Assembly: GCA_002436415.1 (NCBI GenBank)
Contig: DJMA01000050.1
Span: 45,543-109,542 of the forward strand
Origin: Bdellovibrionaceae bacterium UBA6502
GTDB lineage: Bacteria > Bdellovibrionota > Bdellovibrionia > Bdellovibrionales > UBA840
DNA length: 64,000 bases
Direction: 5' to 3'
The position numbers and the translations under genes were made by a program. Of the stretch, positions 1 through 7,818 are shown one piece after another (the stretch's first letter is position 1; each line of letters begins with the position of its first letter). The notes beneath the pieces are model-generated. The model was not told where the DNA came from and made no database searches. It worked only from the letters and a program-made list of their open reading frames with translations.

Positions 1-264
1 GCGCGGCACAAAGTGATTGGCACAAACTGTATTCCTGCTTTTGAATTAGAGCCTGAGGATTTCATTCGTTTGTATACAATATTTAAAGACAATGAAAACA
101 ATTTAGAAATTTTTGATCACTATCTGTTTTTAAGCTTTTATGCAGAAGACCCAGATGGATCAAAACTAGAATTCACAAGCTTAAAGCACGAAGAGTTAAG
201 AAGTCTTTTAAATCAAAGAAATTTTACTTATAAAAAAATAAATCCCGCCAGTCTTAAGGATTAA
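1..264 (+). CDS. Hypothetical protein, C-terminal part (5' truncated by window)
   Basis: The reading frame is open from the first base of the window, so this is the tail of a gene that begins upstream; the GTG at 13 need not be the start. About 87 residues are visible, acidic and aromatic-rich, with no signal peptide, membrane segment or motif that I recognise. The stop is a TAA at 262-264. The next gene begins 71 bases later on the same strand. No function can be assigned. Confidence 0.6.
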   Translation, partial: ARHKVIGTNCIPAFELEPEDFIRLYTIFKDNENNLEIFDHYLFLSFYAEDPDGSKLEFTSLKHEELRSLLNQRNFTYKKINPASLKD

Positions 265-335
265 TTTTTCGTATAGATTAATACCATTACAGTAGATTAC
301 CGATAAAAGTCTTAGAAAGATAAGAGATCGACTGT

Positions 336-899
336 ATGTGGAATGAAAAAGCTTTTTCTTTAATTGAATTAATGGTTACGGTTGCCATAATTGGTGTACT
401 CGCAGGGATGGCTGTGCCGAACTATTCACTCACTGTTCATAGAACGAGAGTGAAGTTAACCATTTCCCAAATGATCCAATTACGCAATGGTATTATCGGC
501 CTAAGAGAAATCGAAAATGACATATTAAGTGGAATTACAGGGACAGGTTGTACCTATTGTAGCTTTGCAAGCGTTGGAACCAATGCGAATTCTTGGTCTC
601 CAGACGCCACCGCAATTGCTCGCTTTAATCGTGCAGGATTTTCTGGTGCCCAGAGAGATGCTTGGGGAAACTATTTAATTCTAAATGAAAACGAAAGAGA
701 ATACGCCGACTGTAGACAAGACATGATTACTTCAGTCGGGGGAAATGGTATTTGGGATGGAACAGGTACCATGACGGTTTTCGACTTTGCAGTGGTTGAT
801 GATATCATGCTACTAGTCCCATTTAAGACCAATATGCCTGGCTGTACTGAAATCAAAAATGTTCTTGTTGGTCCCCAAGCTTTTGATTTACCAAACTAG
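336..899 (+). CDS. Type IV prepilin-like protein (pilin or pseudopilin)
   Basis: The 187-residue product starts with a six-residue leader followed by FSLIELMVTVAIIGVLAG, the class III signal of prepilins: Phe at mature +1, Glu at +5 (residue 11), then a hydrophobic helix ending in PNY. Proteins of this family are cleaved and N-methylated by a prepilin peptidase and assemble into type IV pili or type II secretion pseudopili. The residue before the cleavage site is Ala6 instead of the usual Gly. The globular part has four cysteines (72, 75, 126, 170), the first two as CTYC. It stands alone, with no pilus assembly gene nearby. The start ATG at 336 has only a weak GAGA upstream. Whether it is a major pilin, a minor pilin or a pseudopilin cannot be said. 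Confidence 0.8.
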   Translation: MWNEKAFSLIELMVTVAIIGVLAGMAVPNYSLTVHRTRVKLTISQMIQLRNGIIGLREIENDILSGITGTGCTYCSFASVGTNANSWSPDATAIARFNRAGFSGAQRDAWGNYLILNENEREYADCRQDMITSVGGNGIWDGTGTMTVFDFAVVDDIMLLVPFKTNMPGCTEIKNVLVGPQAFDLPN

Positions 900-1104
900 C
901 TTATTTTTAGAAATAGTATGTACATTGTATCTAAGGCTTGTATTCAAAGATCGGCTTCCAAACGAAATTTAATTATTTTAGCAATCTGAGCGTTCAAATC
1001 GAATCTAATCCATCTAGAGGCCTTGAAAATAAGAAACAAATTATAGACTGAGTAGAAATCTCCTATTTCTTATGCTAAATCTAGCCTCCTTGGATGAGGT
1101 AAGA

Positions 1105-2130
1105 ATGTCTGAAAAAATTGATCTTAAAGCTCGACTAAAAGAGAACCCTTTTATTTTAGCGCCCATGGCTGGAATAACTGACAACGCGTTTCGAAATTTT
1201 GCGAGTGAAATGTCTTCCAGTGTTGTAGTGAGCGAGTTGGTTTCTGCTTCTGGTTTGCATTATGGAAGTCAGCAGACTTTAAAGTTAATGAAGTTTGAGG
1301 AGATGCAAAGGCCTGTTGGAATTCAACTTTTCGGAGAGACTCCTGAGATCATCGCTAAGGGAGCAAAGTTTGTTCAAGAACAAGGGGCTGACTTTGTTGA
1401 TTTAAACTTTGGGTGTCCTGTAAATAAAGTTGTTAAAAAAGGTGCTGGTTCTGCTGTGTTAAAAGACATGGTTCAACTTCGCGATATTTTGAGGTCAGTG
1501 GTTGCCGCCATCGACATTCCTTTGACCATTAAAATTAGAACTGGTTGGACCTTTGAATCCAGAAATGCAGTTGAAGTTTGCCAAGTTGCCCATGATGAGG
1601 GAGTTGCTTGGGTAGCGATTCATGGTCGAGACAGAAAACAGGCTTATACAGGCCAAGCGGATTGGGATTATATCGCCGAAGTAAAAGCAAAATCGAAACT
1701 ACCCATCATCGGAAACGGTGATGTTCTTAGTGCGGTAGGAGCAAATAAGCGCCTCCAGGAAACAGGAGTTGATGGTGTTATGATTGGCCGCGGAGCCTTG
1801 AAAAACCCTTATATTTTTCAAGAGTCCTTGGCTTTGTATAAAGGATTAAGTTTTGATCCTGAAGACCGTGATTATATGAAAGCCTTTCAACGATTGAGGT
1901 ATTACCTAGAAAGAGATTGCGATGAGAGAATCCTTAAAATTCAGGTAAGAAAATTTGCGTCTTGGTTCTCGGCTGGCTACCCAGGTTCAGCGAAATTTAG
2001 AAAAAGTCTCTTTCAAACCCAAACGGTGGATGAGGCGATGGATCTGGTGAATGACTTCTACAATTCTATCAAAGGTGTCTTGCAAGAAGACACATCAGGA
2101 GACGGTTTCCTAATGGGTGGTCACGGGTGA
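1105..2130 (+). CDS. dus: tRNA-dihydrouridine synthase (DusB-like)
   Basis: This flavoenzyme reduces uridine to dihydrouridine in the D-loop of tRNA using NADPH. The N-terminal TIM barrel opens with PFILAPMAGITDNAFR, the FMN-binding start of the Dus family, and carries the catalytic cysteine in NFGCPVNKVVKKGAGSA (Cys104). Further family blocks are IHGRDRKQAYTGQADW, PIIGNGDV and GVMIGRGALKNPYIF. I chose ATG 1105 because GAGGT lies four bases upstream; an earlier ATG at 1072 would add 11 residues without a ribosome binding site. The length, 341 residues, is normal for DusA/B/C. The stop overlaps the next start by four bases (GTGA), so the two genes are probably translated together. DusB is the closest match by motif, but DusA or DusC cannot be excluded. 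Confidence 0.93.
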   Translation: MSEKIDLKARLKENPFILAPMAGITDNAFRNFASEMSSSVVVSELVSASGLHYGSQQTLKLMKFEEMQRPVGIQLFGETPEIIAKGAKFVQEQGADFVDLNFGCPVNKVVKKGAGSAVLKDMVQLRDILRSVVAAIDIPLTIKIRTGWTFESRNAVEVCQVAHDEGVAWVAIHGRDRKQAYTGQADWDYIAEVKAKSKLPIIGNGDVLSAVGANKRLQETGVDGVMIGRGALKNPYIFQESLALYKGLSFDPEDRDYMKAFQRLRYYLERDCDERILKIQVRKFASWFSAGYPGSAKFRKSLFQTQTVDEAMDLVNDFYNSIKGVLQEDTSGDGFLMGGHG

Positions 2131-2852
2131 AATACCCCCTTTTAAGTGGATTTATGATTGCTGCGGTATTTGTCTTTGCTACAAATGCTTATGCCGTAAA
2201 GTGTAATACTGTATTGTCGAAGTACAAAATATATCAAACTGAAAGTTTCCCTATTCCTTCTAAGATTTCTAATCAGGCTCATGCATTGAAAAGAACAGGC
2301 TGGTTGAATCATAAAATTCCCAAGCACAAAGCGGAAAGTGTTTGGCAACACACAAAAAAGTTTGAGAAAGCTACCTTAATTTTATTTAGCAAAGCGAAAG
2401 AAGCAACACGAAACAGGGCTGGCTTAGTTGCATTGGTTCATGATTTAGGGGAAGTAATTGCTGGAGATTTCACCCCGTTTGATAATATCACTAAAGAAGA
2501 GAAGTATCAGTTGGAGAAAAAAGCGATAGAAAGCTTGGCTCCACAGTTTGGTGCAAACCAGGATCGACTTTTAGAGCTTTGGCTCGAGTACGATTTACAG
2601 ACCTCAGAAATTTCTCCTTATCTAAAAGATTTGGATAAAATCGATGCCGCGATTCAGGCAATGGTATACTTGAAACAAGGCTACAAAGTGGAATCCTTCT
2701 TGGATTATGCAAAACAAGTGATTAAAACCCCCGAGTTAAGGCGAGTTTATGATTATATACTCACGGAATTTTCTCGTGATAGAAACATTAGCCCCTATAA
2801 GGTCTATTATAAAGCTCTAGAGGACATTTCTGTTCAATTTAGTGCTTTTTGA
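2127..2852 (+). CDS. Secreted HD-domain hydrolase (YfbR/HDDC2-like)
   Basis: A 241-residue protein with an N-terminal signal peptide (hydrophobic residues 5-19, cleavage likely after AYA, residue 23) followed by an HD domain. The visible metal and catalytic residues are His75 in ESVWQH, His105-Asp106 in ALVHDLGE, and Asp168/Asp170 in LKDLDKIDAA. This pattern matches the HDDC2/YfbR group, whose known members are cytoplasmic 5'-deoxynucleotidases. Here the signal peptide predicts a periplasmic location, so the substrate may be an extracellular or prey/host-derived nucleotide; that is inference. It begins with GTG overlapping the stop of the dus gene. No terminator is evident in the 170 bases before typA. 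Confidence 0.75.
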   Translation: MKYPLLSGFMIAAVFVFATNAYAVKCNTVLSKYKIYQTESFPIPSKISNQAHALKRTGWLNHKIPKHKAESVWQHTKKFEKATLILFSKAKEATRNRAGLVALVHDLGEVIAGDFTPFDNITKEEKYQLEKKAIESLAPQFGANQDRLLELWLEYDLQTSEISPYLKDLDKIDAAIQAMVYLKQGYKVESFLDYAKQVIKTPELRRVYDYILTEFSRDRNISPYKVYYKALEDISVQFSAF

Positions 2853-3023
2853 AAGCTTCTGTCATAGGCAAATCCAAATCATTTCCTAAATAAAGAAGCC
2901 TCTTACTGCCAAAAGCTCTTTAAACCGGGTTTTTCTTTCTAAATAGCGTCTCTGAAGAACATTTTCTTTTCCCTTATTTGTAAACTACTGTATATTCGAG
3001 GCTCAAATTTATTAGGAGATAAA

Positions 3024-4814
3024 ATGAATATTCGCAATATCGCAATTATTGCCCACGTTGACCATGGTAAAACCACTCTTATTGACCAGTTATTAAAACA
3101 AAGCGGATTATTCCGTGATAACGAGCATACCGAAGATCGTATGATGGATTCTATGGATCTTGAGAAAGAGCGTGGTATCACTATCTCCGCAAAAAATGCT
3201 TCTTTTACTTATCGCGATACAAAAGTGAATATTATCGATACCCCAGGTCACAGTGACTTCGGTGGAGAAGTTGAGCGTATTTTGAATATGGTGGACGGTG
3301 CGATCGTTTTAGTGGATTCCTCTGAGGGTCCATTACCACAAACACGATTCGTGCTTTCAAAAGCTTTAGAGCAAGACATTAAAGTAATTGTGTGTGTTAA
3401 CAAAATTGACCGTCCAGATAGACGTATTGACGAAGTACTTGACGAAATGTTTGACCTTTTCATCGATGTTGATGCAACGGATGAGCAGGCAGATTTCGAA
3501 ACATTATATGCTGTTGGACGTGATGGTTGGGCTACTACAAATCCTGACGAAAAAACAGATGATTTGAAGGTTATGTTTGATTGGATTATCGATAAGCTTC
3601 CTGAGCCTCGTGTAACTCCAGAAAAGCCACTTCAACTTCGTGTTACTAATATTGATTATTCTGAGTATGTTGGCCGTTTGGCATTAGGACGTATTCAGTC
3701 GGGTAGCATCTCAAAAGGTCAGGATGTTACGTTGATGCAAAAAAATAAAAACGTAAATTTCCGCGTTTCTGCTTTGTATACTTTTGATGGAATGAAGCAA
3801 GTTCCTGTTGAAAAATTAGAAGCAGGAGACGTTGGTGTAATTGCAGGTATGGAAGACGTTGAGATTGGTGACACCATTGCTGATCGTGAAACTCCGGTGG
3901 CTCTTGAGCGTATCGAAGTAGAAGAGCCTACGGTATCCATGGTATTCTCTGTAAACGACGGGCCTTTTGCTGGTTTAGAGGGAAAGAAAGTTACTTCAAG
4001 AAACATTAAAGACCGTCTTGAAAAAGAACTTCTTCATAATGTTGCGATTAAAGTGGAAGAAACTGATACTAACGATGCTTTCCGTGTGATGGGTCGTGGT
4101 GAATTACAAATGGCTGTAATTATCGAGCAAATGCGCCGTGAGGGTTTTGAGTTACTAGTTAGTAAACCACAAGTAATCATCAAGAACATTGATGGTGTTA
4201 AGTCAGAGCCAACAGAAATGGTAACTATCGACGTTCCAGAAGAGCACGTTGGTGTTGTAACTGAAAAATTAGGTATGAGAAAAGGTGTTATGCAAGACAT
4301 GAGCAACAAAGGCTCTGGTCGATCTCGTGTTAAGTTTTTAATTCCGTCTCGTGGTTTGATTGGATACCGTTCAGAGTTTTTAACAGACACTCGTGGTACA
4401 GGTTTGATGAGTTCTGAGTTTGCTGGTTGGGCTCCTTATGCGGGTGATATTTCAACTCGTCGTAATGGTATCATGGTTGCAGACCGTAAGGGTGGTGTAA
4501 CCTCTTATGCTCTTGCTGCTCTAGAGCCTCGCGGTAGACTGTTTGTATACCCTGGTGTTGAAGTATACCAAGGTATGGTTATTGGTGAGCATTCTAAAGA
4601 ATCAAATTTAGAAGTAAATCCATGTAAAGAGAAAAAACTAACTAACGTACGTGCCTCTGGTACTGATGACGCAGTTCGTTTGTCTCCAGTTAAACCGATG
4701 AGTCTTGAATATGCTATGGAGTGGATCACTGACGAAGAATTAGTTGAAGTAACTCCTGAAAATATTAGAATCAGATGTAGAGAATTGGATCCTAATAAAC
4801 GAAAGAGAAAATAG
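3024..4814 (+). CDS. typA: GTP-binding translation/ribosome factor TypA (BipA)
   Basis: TypA is an EF-G-like GTPase that binds the ribosome and helps 50S assembly and stress adaptation. All GTPase motifs are present: IAHVDHGKTTL (G1), the switch I block RGITISAKNASF, DTPGHSDFGGEV (G3) and NKIDRP (G4). Domains II, III and V follow, and the TypA-specific C-terminal domain is seen in SRGLIGYRSEFLTDTRGTG and the following 120 residues. The length of 596 residues is typical. The ATG at 3024 follows TTAGGAGATAAA, a strong ribosome binding site. Its stop codon shares one base with the start of the ABC ATPase gene, so it heads a four-gene transcription unit ending at the terminator near 7550. Confidence 0.97.
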   Translation: MNIRNIAIIAHVDHGKTTLIDQLLKQSGLFRDNEHTEDRMMDSMDLEKERGITISAKNASFTYRDTKVNIIDTPGHSDFGGEVERILNMVDGAIVLVDSSEGPLPQTRFVLSKALEQDIKVIVCVNKIDRPDRRIDEVLDEMFDLFIDVDATDEQADFETLYAVGRDGWATTNPDEKTDDLKVMFDWIIDKLPEPRVTPEKPLQLRVTNIDYSEYVGRLALGRIQSGSISKGQDVTLMQKNKNVNFRVSALYTFDGMKQVPVEKLEAGDVGVIAGMEDVEIGDTIADRETPVALERIEVEEPTVSMVFSVNDGPFAGLEGKKVTSRNIKDRLEKELLHNVAIKVEETDTNDAFRVMGRGELQMAVIIEQMRREGFELLVSKPQVIIKNIDGVKSEPTEMVTIDVPEEHVGVVTEKLGMRKGVMQDMSNKGSGRSRVKFLIPSRGLIGYRSEFLTDTRGTGLMSSEFAGWAPYAGDISTRRNGIMVADRKGGVTSYALAALEPRGRLFVYPGVEVYQGMVIGEHSKESNLEVNPCKEKKLTNVRASGTDDAVRLSPVKPMSLEYAMEWITDEELVEVTPENIRIRCRELDPNKRKRK

Positions 4815-5722
4815 TGTCTAAAAACATCATCGAAGCTCGCAGTCTGGTAAAATATTTTGGAAGTCAGGCGGTAATCAACGGAGTCCACTTGGAGATTCCA
4901 GAAGGCGAGAGCTTCGTGGTGCTAGGATCAAAAGGGGCAGGTAAGACCACTCTCTTAGGCTTACTTGCCAATTTCATAACTCCCAGTGCGGGAGATCTTT
5001 TTATACAAGGTCAAAATACAAAAGTGGTTGGCGAGGCAGTTCGTAAGAAGCTTGGCTACATCATGGACAAAGATTTATTTGATCAGCAATTAAATGTAGA
5101 AGAAAACTTATGGATTTATGCTCGATATATGGGGCTTAGCTCTTCTGAGGCTAGGAAGCGTATTGTTGAATGTATGCGTTTTTTCGAAATCGCTGACTAT
5201 CAAGAATCTAGTATTGAGAGCTTGAACACTTTTGAAAAAAGATGTCTTAGAGCTTGTCGGGCTATTCTTCATAAACCAAAACTGATCATCGTTGATGAAC
5301 TTCTTTCTGGTCTAGGGCTTTTAGAGCAAAACTTTTTAACAGATCGATTGTTGGATTTAAAGAAACAAGGCTTAAGCATTATTTTTAGTACCGACTCAAT
5401 GATGGAAGCTGATCGCCTGGCCGATCGAGTAGGTATATTATCAGCAGGAAAACTATTGCTAGAGGGAAGTCCAAGTAAAATCATCGAAAACGAGATTGGT
5501 TTTGAGGTGGTTGAATTTGATTGTCGCGAAGACGAAGTTGAGTATTTGGTCTCTAAAATTTCTAGCTCTTATGAATATAGAAATCGTGGTACGAAGATTT
5601 ATGTTTACATCCGTAGTGGGCAAGATAGTCGCAATGTTTTAGATATGATTTCTGGTGAAGAGATGTCTTTGCGAAGAGCCAGATTGAGTGATGTTGTTAC
5701 CAAACTAGAGTTATCACATTAA
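4814..5722 (+). CDS. ABC transporter ATPase with degenerate catalytic motifs (NodI-like)
   Basis: The 302-residue protein aligns along its whole length with NodI/ABC-2 type nucleotide-binding domains. Walker A is intact (GSKGAGKT, residues 38-45) and Walker B keeps IIVDE (158-162). Other motifs are altered: the Q-loop glutamine is Asp85 (LGYIMDKD), the LSGG(M/Q) signature reads LNTFE (137-141), DEP becomes DEL, the D-loop GLD becomes GLG (166-168), and the switch histidine of TTH is Asp194 (FSTD). It should bind ATP, but hydrolysis is doubtful. Residues from about 228 onward form the usual C-terminal extension. The GTG start overlaps the typA stop by one base. The permease gene follows after 20 bases, which supports a transporter role; no second ATPase is encoded in the operon. 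Confidence 0.85.
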   Translation: MSKNIIEARSLVKYFGSQAVINGVHLEIPEGESFVVLGSKGAGKTTLLGLLANFITPSAGDLFIQGQNTKVVGEAVRKKLGYIMDKDLFDQQLNVEENLWIYARYMGLSSSEARKRIVECMRFFEIADYQESSIESLNTFEKRCLRACRAILHKPKLIIVDELLSGLGLLEQNFLTDRLLDLKKQGLSIIFSTDSMMEADRLADRVGILSAGKLLLEGSPSKIIENEIGFEVVEFDCREDEVEYLVSKISSSYEYRNRGTKIYVYIRSGQDSRNVLDMISGEEMSLRRARLSDVVTKLELSH

Positions 5723-5742
5723 CATACTGATAGGGGGGGAGT

Positions 5743-6558
5743 TTGAGTTTACAGGCAGTCAAACCTATTTTTCGTTTAAGTGCTTTTAGTACAAAGGCCT
5801 TTACTAGTTTAGAAAAAAACTTTCATATTTTTTTACAGCGTTGGTTCCTAAATTCTTTTGAGATCGTGGTTCAGCCAATCCTTTATTTTGTGGCCTTTGG
5901 CTTTGGCCTACAAAAGTGGATCGGTAGTATTGATGGTCAGGATTATCCATCTTATGTTCTCACTGGAATTTTGATGGCCACCTCAATGTCGACCAGTATT
6001 TACGAGTCTGCTCAAGGTGTTTATCAACGTTATTTTACCGGAGACTTGTACCTTTTGTTAAAGACTTGCCCGGTTCGCTTTGAGCATATGTTGTTTGGCG
6101 AGTTTTTGTGGAGTATTTTTCGTGCGACCTTAGCATTTTCTATGCTTTTAATAATCGGAAGTTCCCTAGACTTGATAGCTGTAACTGATTTTTTACCTTT
6201 GATAGCTATTTGTATTTGGCTATCTATCTTTTTTTCCAGCTTGGGACTCTTGTTAAGTTCCTTGGTCAGGTCGTATTCTCAAGTTTATCAATATCTACCT
6301 TTAATTGTGATTCCACAGTTTCTTTTTTGTGGTGTGTTTTTTCCAATAGAAAGACTTCCAGAAACTCTTGCTAGGTTTGTTGCGGTTCTACCGGTAAGTA
6401 TAGCGGTGGACTGGGCTCGAAAAGCTAGTTTTATGGATGAAAGTGTATTGTCATTTTCCTATGTTTTTCTCTATCTATTGTTGAGCTTTTTTATGTTCAA
6501 TTTTGCCAGCAAGAGAATTGGGGAAACTTTGAATAAAAAGTCTGAGGTGATGAAGTGA
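5743..6558 (+). CDS. ABC-2 type transporter permease (NodJ-like)
   Basis: A 271-residue integral membrane protein with six predicted hydrophobic segments (roughly residues 40-60, 72-95, 122-142, 153-175, 186-206 and 244-262) and the ABC-2 export signature near the end of the fifth segment (FLFCGVFFPIERLP). NodJ-type permeases export lipid-linked or amphipathic substrates together with a NodI-type ATPase. The start is a TTG at 5743 just after the purine run TAGGGGGGGAG. It overlaps the next gene by four bases, forming an operon with the degenerate ATPase and an SDR enzyme. The substrate is unknown; a glycolipid or polysaccharide would fit the SDR neighbour. Confidence 0.85.
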   Translation: MSLQAVKPIFRLSAFSTKAFTSLEKNFHIFLQRWFLNSFEIVVQPILYFVAFGFGLQKWIGSIDGQDYPSYVLTGILMATSMSTSIYESAQGVYQRYFTGDLYLLLKTCPVRFEHMLFGEFLWSIFRATLAFSMLLIIGSSLDLIAVTDFLPLIAICIWLSIFFSSLGLLLSSLVRSYSQVYQYLPLIVIPQFLFCGVFFPIERLPETLARFVAVLPVSIAVDWARKASFMDESVLSFSYVFLYLLLSFFMFNFASKRIGETLNKKSEVMK

Positions 6559-7535
6559 AAGTTTTAGTAACTGGGGCAACTGGTTTTTTAGGTGGGGCAC
6601 TTTGTAAGGCTTTGGTTAAAAAAAACTATGAAGTCTATGCCTTAAAACGTTCAAATAGCGACACAGAAATGTTAGATGATCTATCGATTCAATATGTAGC
6701 AGGAGATGTAACTAATCGTGAGTCTGTTTTTAAAGCTATAGAGGGAATGGATCTTGTTTTTCACCTTGCTGGCCTCATAGCTTATGAGCCGAGTAAAAGA
6801 GCATTGATGGATAAGGTGAATGTTGAAGGGACTAAAAACGTCGTAGATGCTTGTGTTGAGTTTAAAGTGAAGCAACTTATGTATGTTAGTTCTGTGGTTG
6901 CTATTGGCGCAAGTTTTGATGGTGAACCATTAAATGAGGAAAGTGAGTGGAATATCAATCACTTAAATCTTGGTTACTTTGATACAAAAAAAGAGGCAGA
7001 GGAGCTTGTTGTAAGTGCCGTTACAAACCACGGTTTAAAAGCATACATAGTTAATCCTTCAACAATCTACGGACCGGGAGATGCTAAAAAAGGCTCTAGG
7101 TCCACGCAGAAGAAAGTGGCTCAGGGAAAGTTTCCTATATATCCTCCTGGTGGTGTAAATGTTGTTTCTGTGGATGATGTGGTTGAGGGAATGTTTCTCG
7201 CCTTAGAAAAAGGTCAGCCGGGGAGAAGGTATATTCTAGCCGGTGAAAATATCACCTTAAAAAAACTTTTCGAAATCATTGCTAGTGAGGCCGGAGTTCC
7301 AGCGCCGAAGTATCCATTACCTAAAGCTTTGATGGGAAGTTTAGGGAAAATAGGAGATATGGCCAACCGCTTTGGTTTTTCATTTCCATTAAACTCCGAA
7401 AACGCTTGGACAGCTCAACTTTATCACTGGTTTGATAATTCAAGAGCGAAACAGGAGTTAGGTTTCCAGCCGAAGAGTGCTCAATATGCAATTCATCAAT
7501 CTATCGAGTGGATGAAGGAAAAGGGGCTTCTCTAA
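6555..7535 (+). CDS. NAD-dependent epimerase/dehydratase (extended SDR)
   Basis: The 326-residue product is an extended short-chain dehydrogenase: the Rossmann motif GATGFLG (residues 7-13), DVTNRES around 51, HLAG at 70-73, and the catalytic YFDTK (Tyr141, Lys145) are all visible, with VNPSTIYGPGD as the family block after it. It resembles the HpnA/dihydroflavonol-4-reductase-like group. Such enzymes modify nucleotide sugars, isoprenoids or steroid-like substrates. The GTG start at 6555 overlaps the permease stop (GTGA). The stop codon lies in the loop of the operon terminator. The genomic link to an ABC-2 exporter suggests that it makes or modifies the exported molecule; this is inference. 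Confidence 0.87.
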   Translation: MKVLVTGATGFLGGALCKALVKKNYEVYALKRSNSDTEMLDDLSIQYVAGDVTNRESVFKAIEGMDLVFHLAGLIAYEPSKRALMDKVNVEGTKNVVDACVEFKVKQLMYVSSVVAIGASFDGEPLNEESEWNINHLNLGYFDTKKEAEELVVSAVTNHGLKAYIVNPSTIYGPGDAKKGSRSTQKKVAQGKFPIYPPGGVNVVSVDDVVEGMFLALEKGQPGRRYILAGENITLKKLFEIIASEAGVPAPKYPLPKALMGSLGKIGDMANRFGFSFPLNSENAWTAQLYHWFDNSRAKQELGFQPKSAQYAIHQSIEWMKEKGLL

Positions 7536-7553
7536 GGAGAGGCTTGTTTTTTT
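7526..7553 (+). terminator. Rho-independent terminator of the typA operon
   Basis: Arms GCTTCTC (7526-7532) and GAGAGGC (7537-7543) pair with one G-T wobble around the loop TAAG, followed by TTGTTTTTTT. The TAA of the loop is the SDR gene's own stop codon, so a ribosome terminating there would cover the hairpin. Confidence 0.8.
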
Positions 7554-7699
7554 AGTTAGAGTTAGTCCGAGAATTCAAAGCAATAAAATCAATTAAAGAC
7601 AGGTTCTATTTGTTTTCCAGTTCTGTTCTAGGATTGGCACAAGTATGTTTTTAAGTATGCAACAGACTAATGGTGGTAGGCCTTAATCCATACCAATCA

Positions 7700-7765
7700 A
7701 TTTGATTGCTAGAATGGTAGGATTTGCCTAGACAAAAGTATTCTAGCTCTTGGGTAGAGCTCTTC
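7700..7765 (+). promoter_or_regulatory. Structured leader upstream of motA
   Basis: Two perfect inverted repeats overlap here. GCTAGAAT (7708-7715) pairs with ATTCTAGC (7740-7747), and AGCTCT (7745-7750) pairs with AGAGCT (7756-7761). They share bases 7745-7747, so the two stems exclude each other. A short TAGG/CCTA pair lies inside the first loop. The rest of the 265-base gap before motA has an AT-rich stretch just before its ribosome binding site. I match no known riboswitch class. Confidence 0.35.
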
Positions 7766-7818
7766 TTATTCAACTAAGTAAAAAATCAAATATATTATAT
7801 ACTTAGGAGAATTGCGAC

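Noticed and set aside
290..310. Possible flagellar sigma factor (FliA-type) -10 box CCGATAA before the prepilin gene
   Set aside because: No convincing TAAA -35 element at the correct spacing; similar CCGATA strings occur elsewhere by chance.
7632..7655. Possible sigma-54 promoter (TGGCAC) upstream of motA
   Set aside because: The GG element is present, but no GC follows at the required distance.
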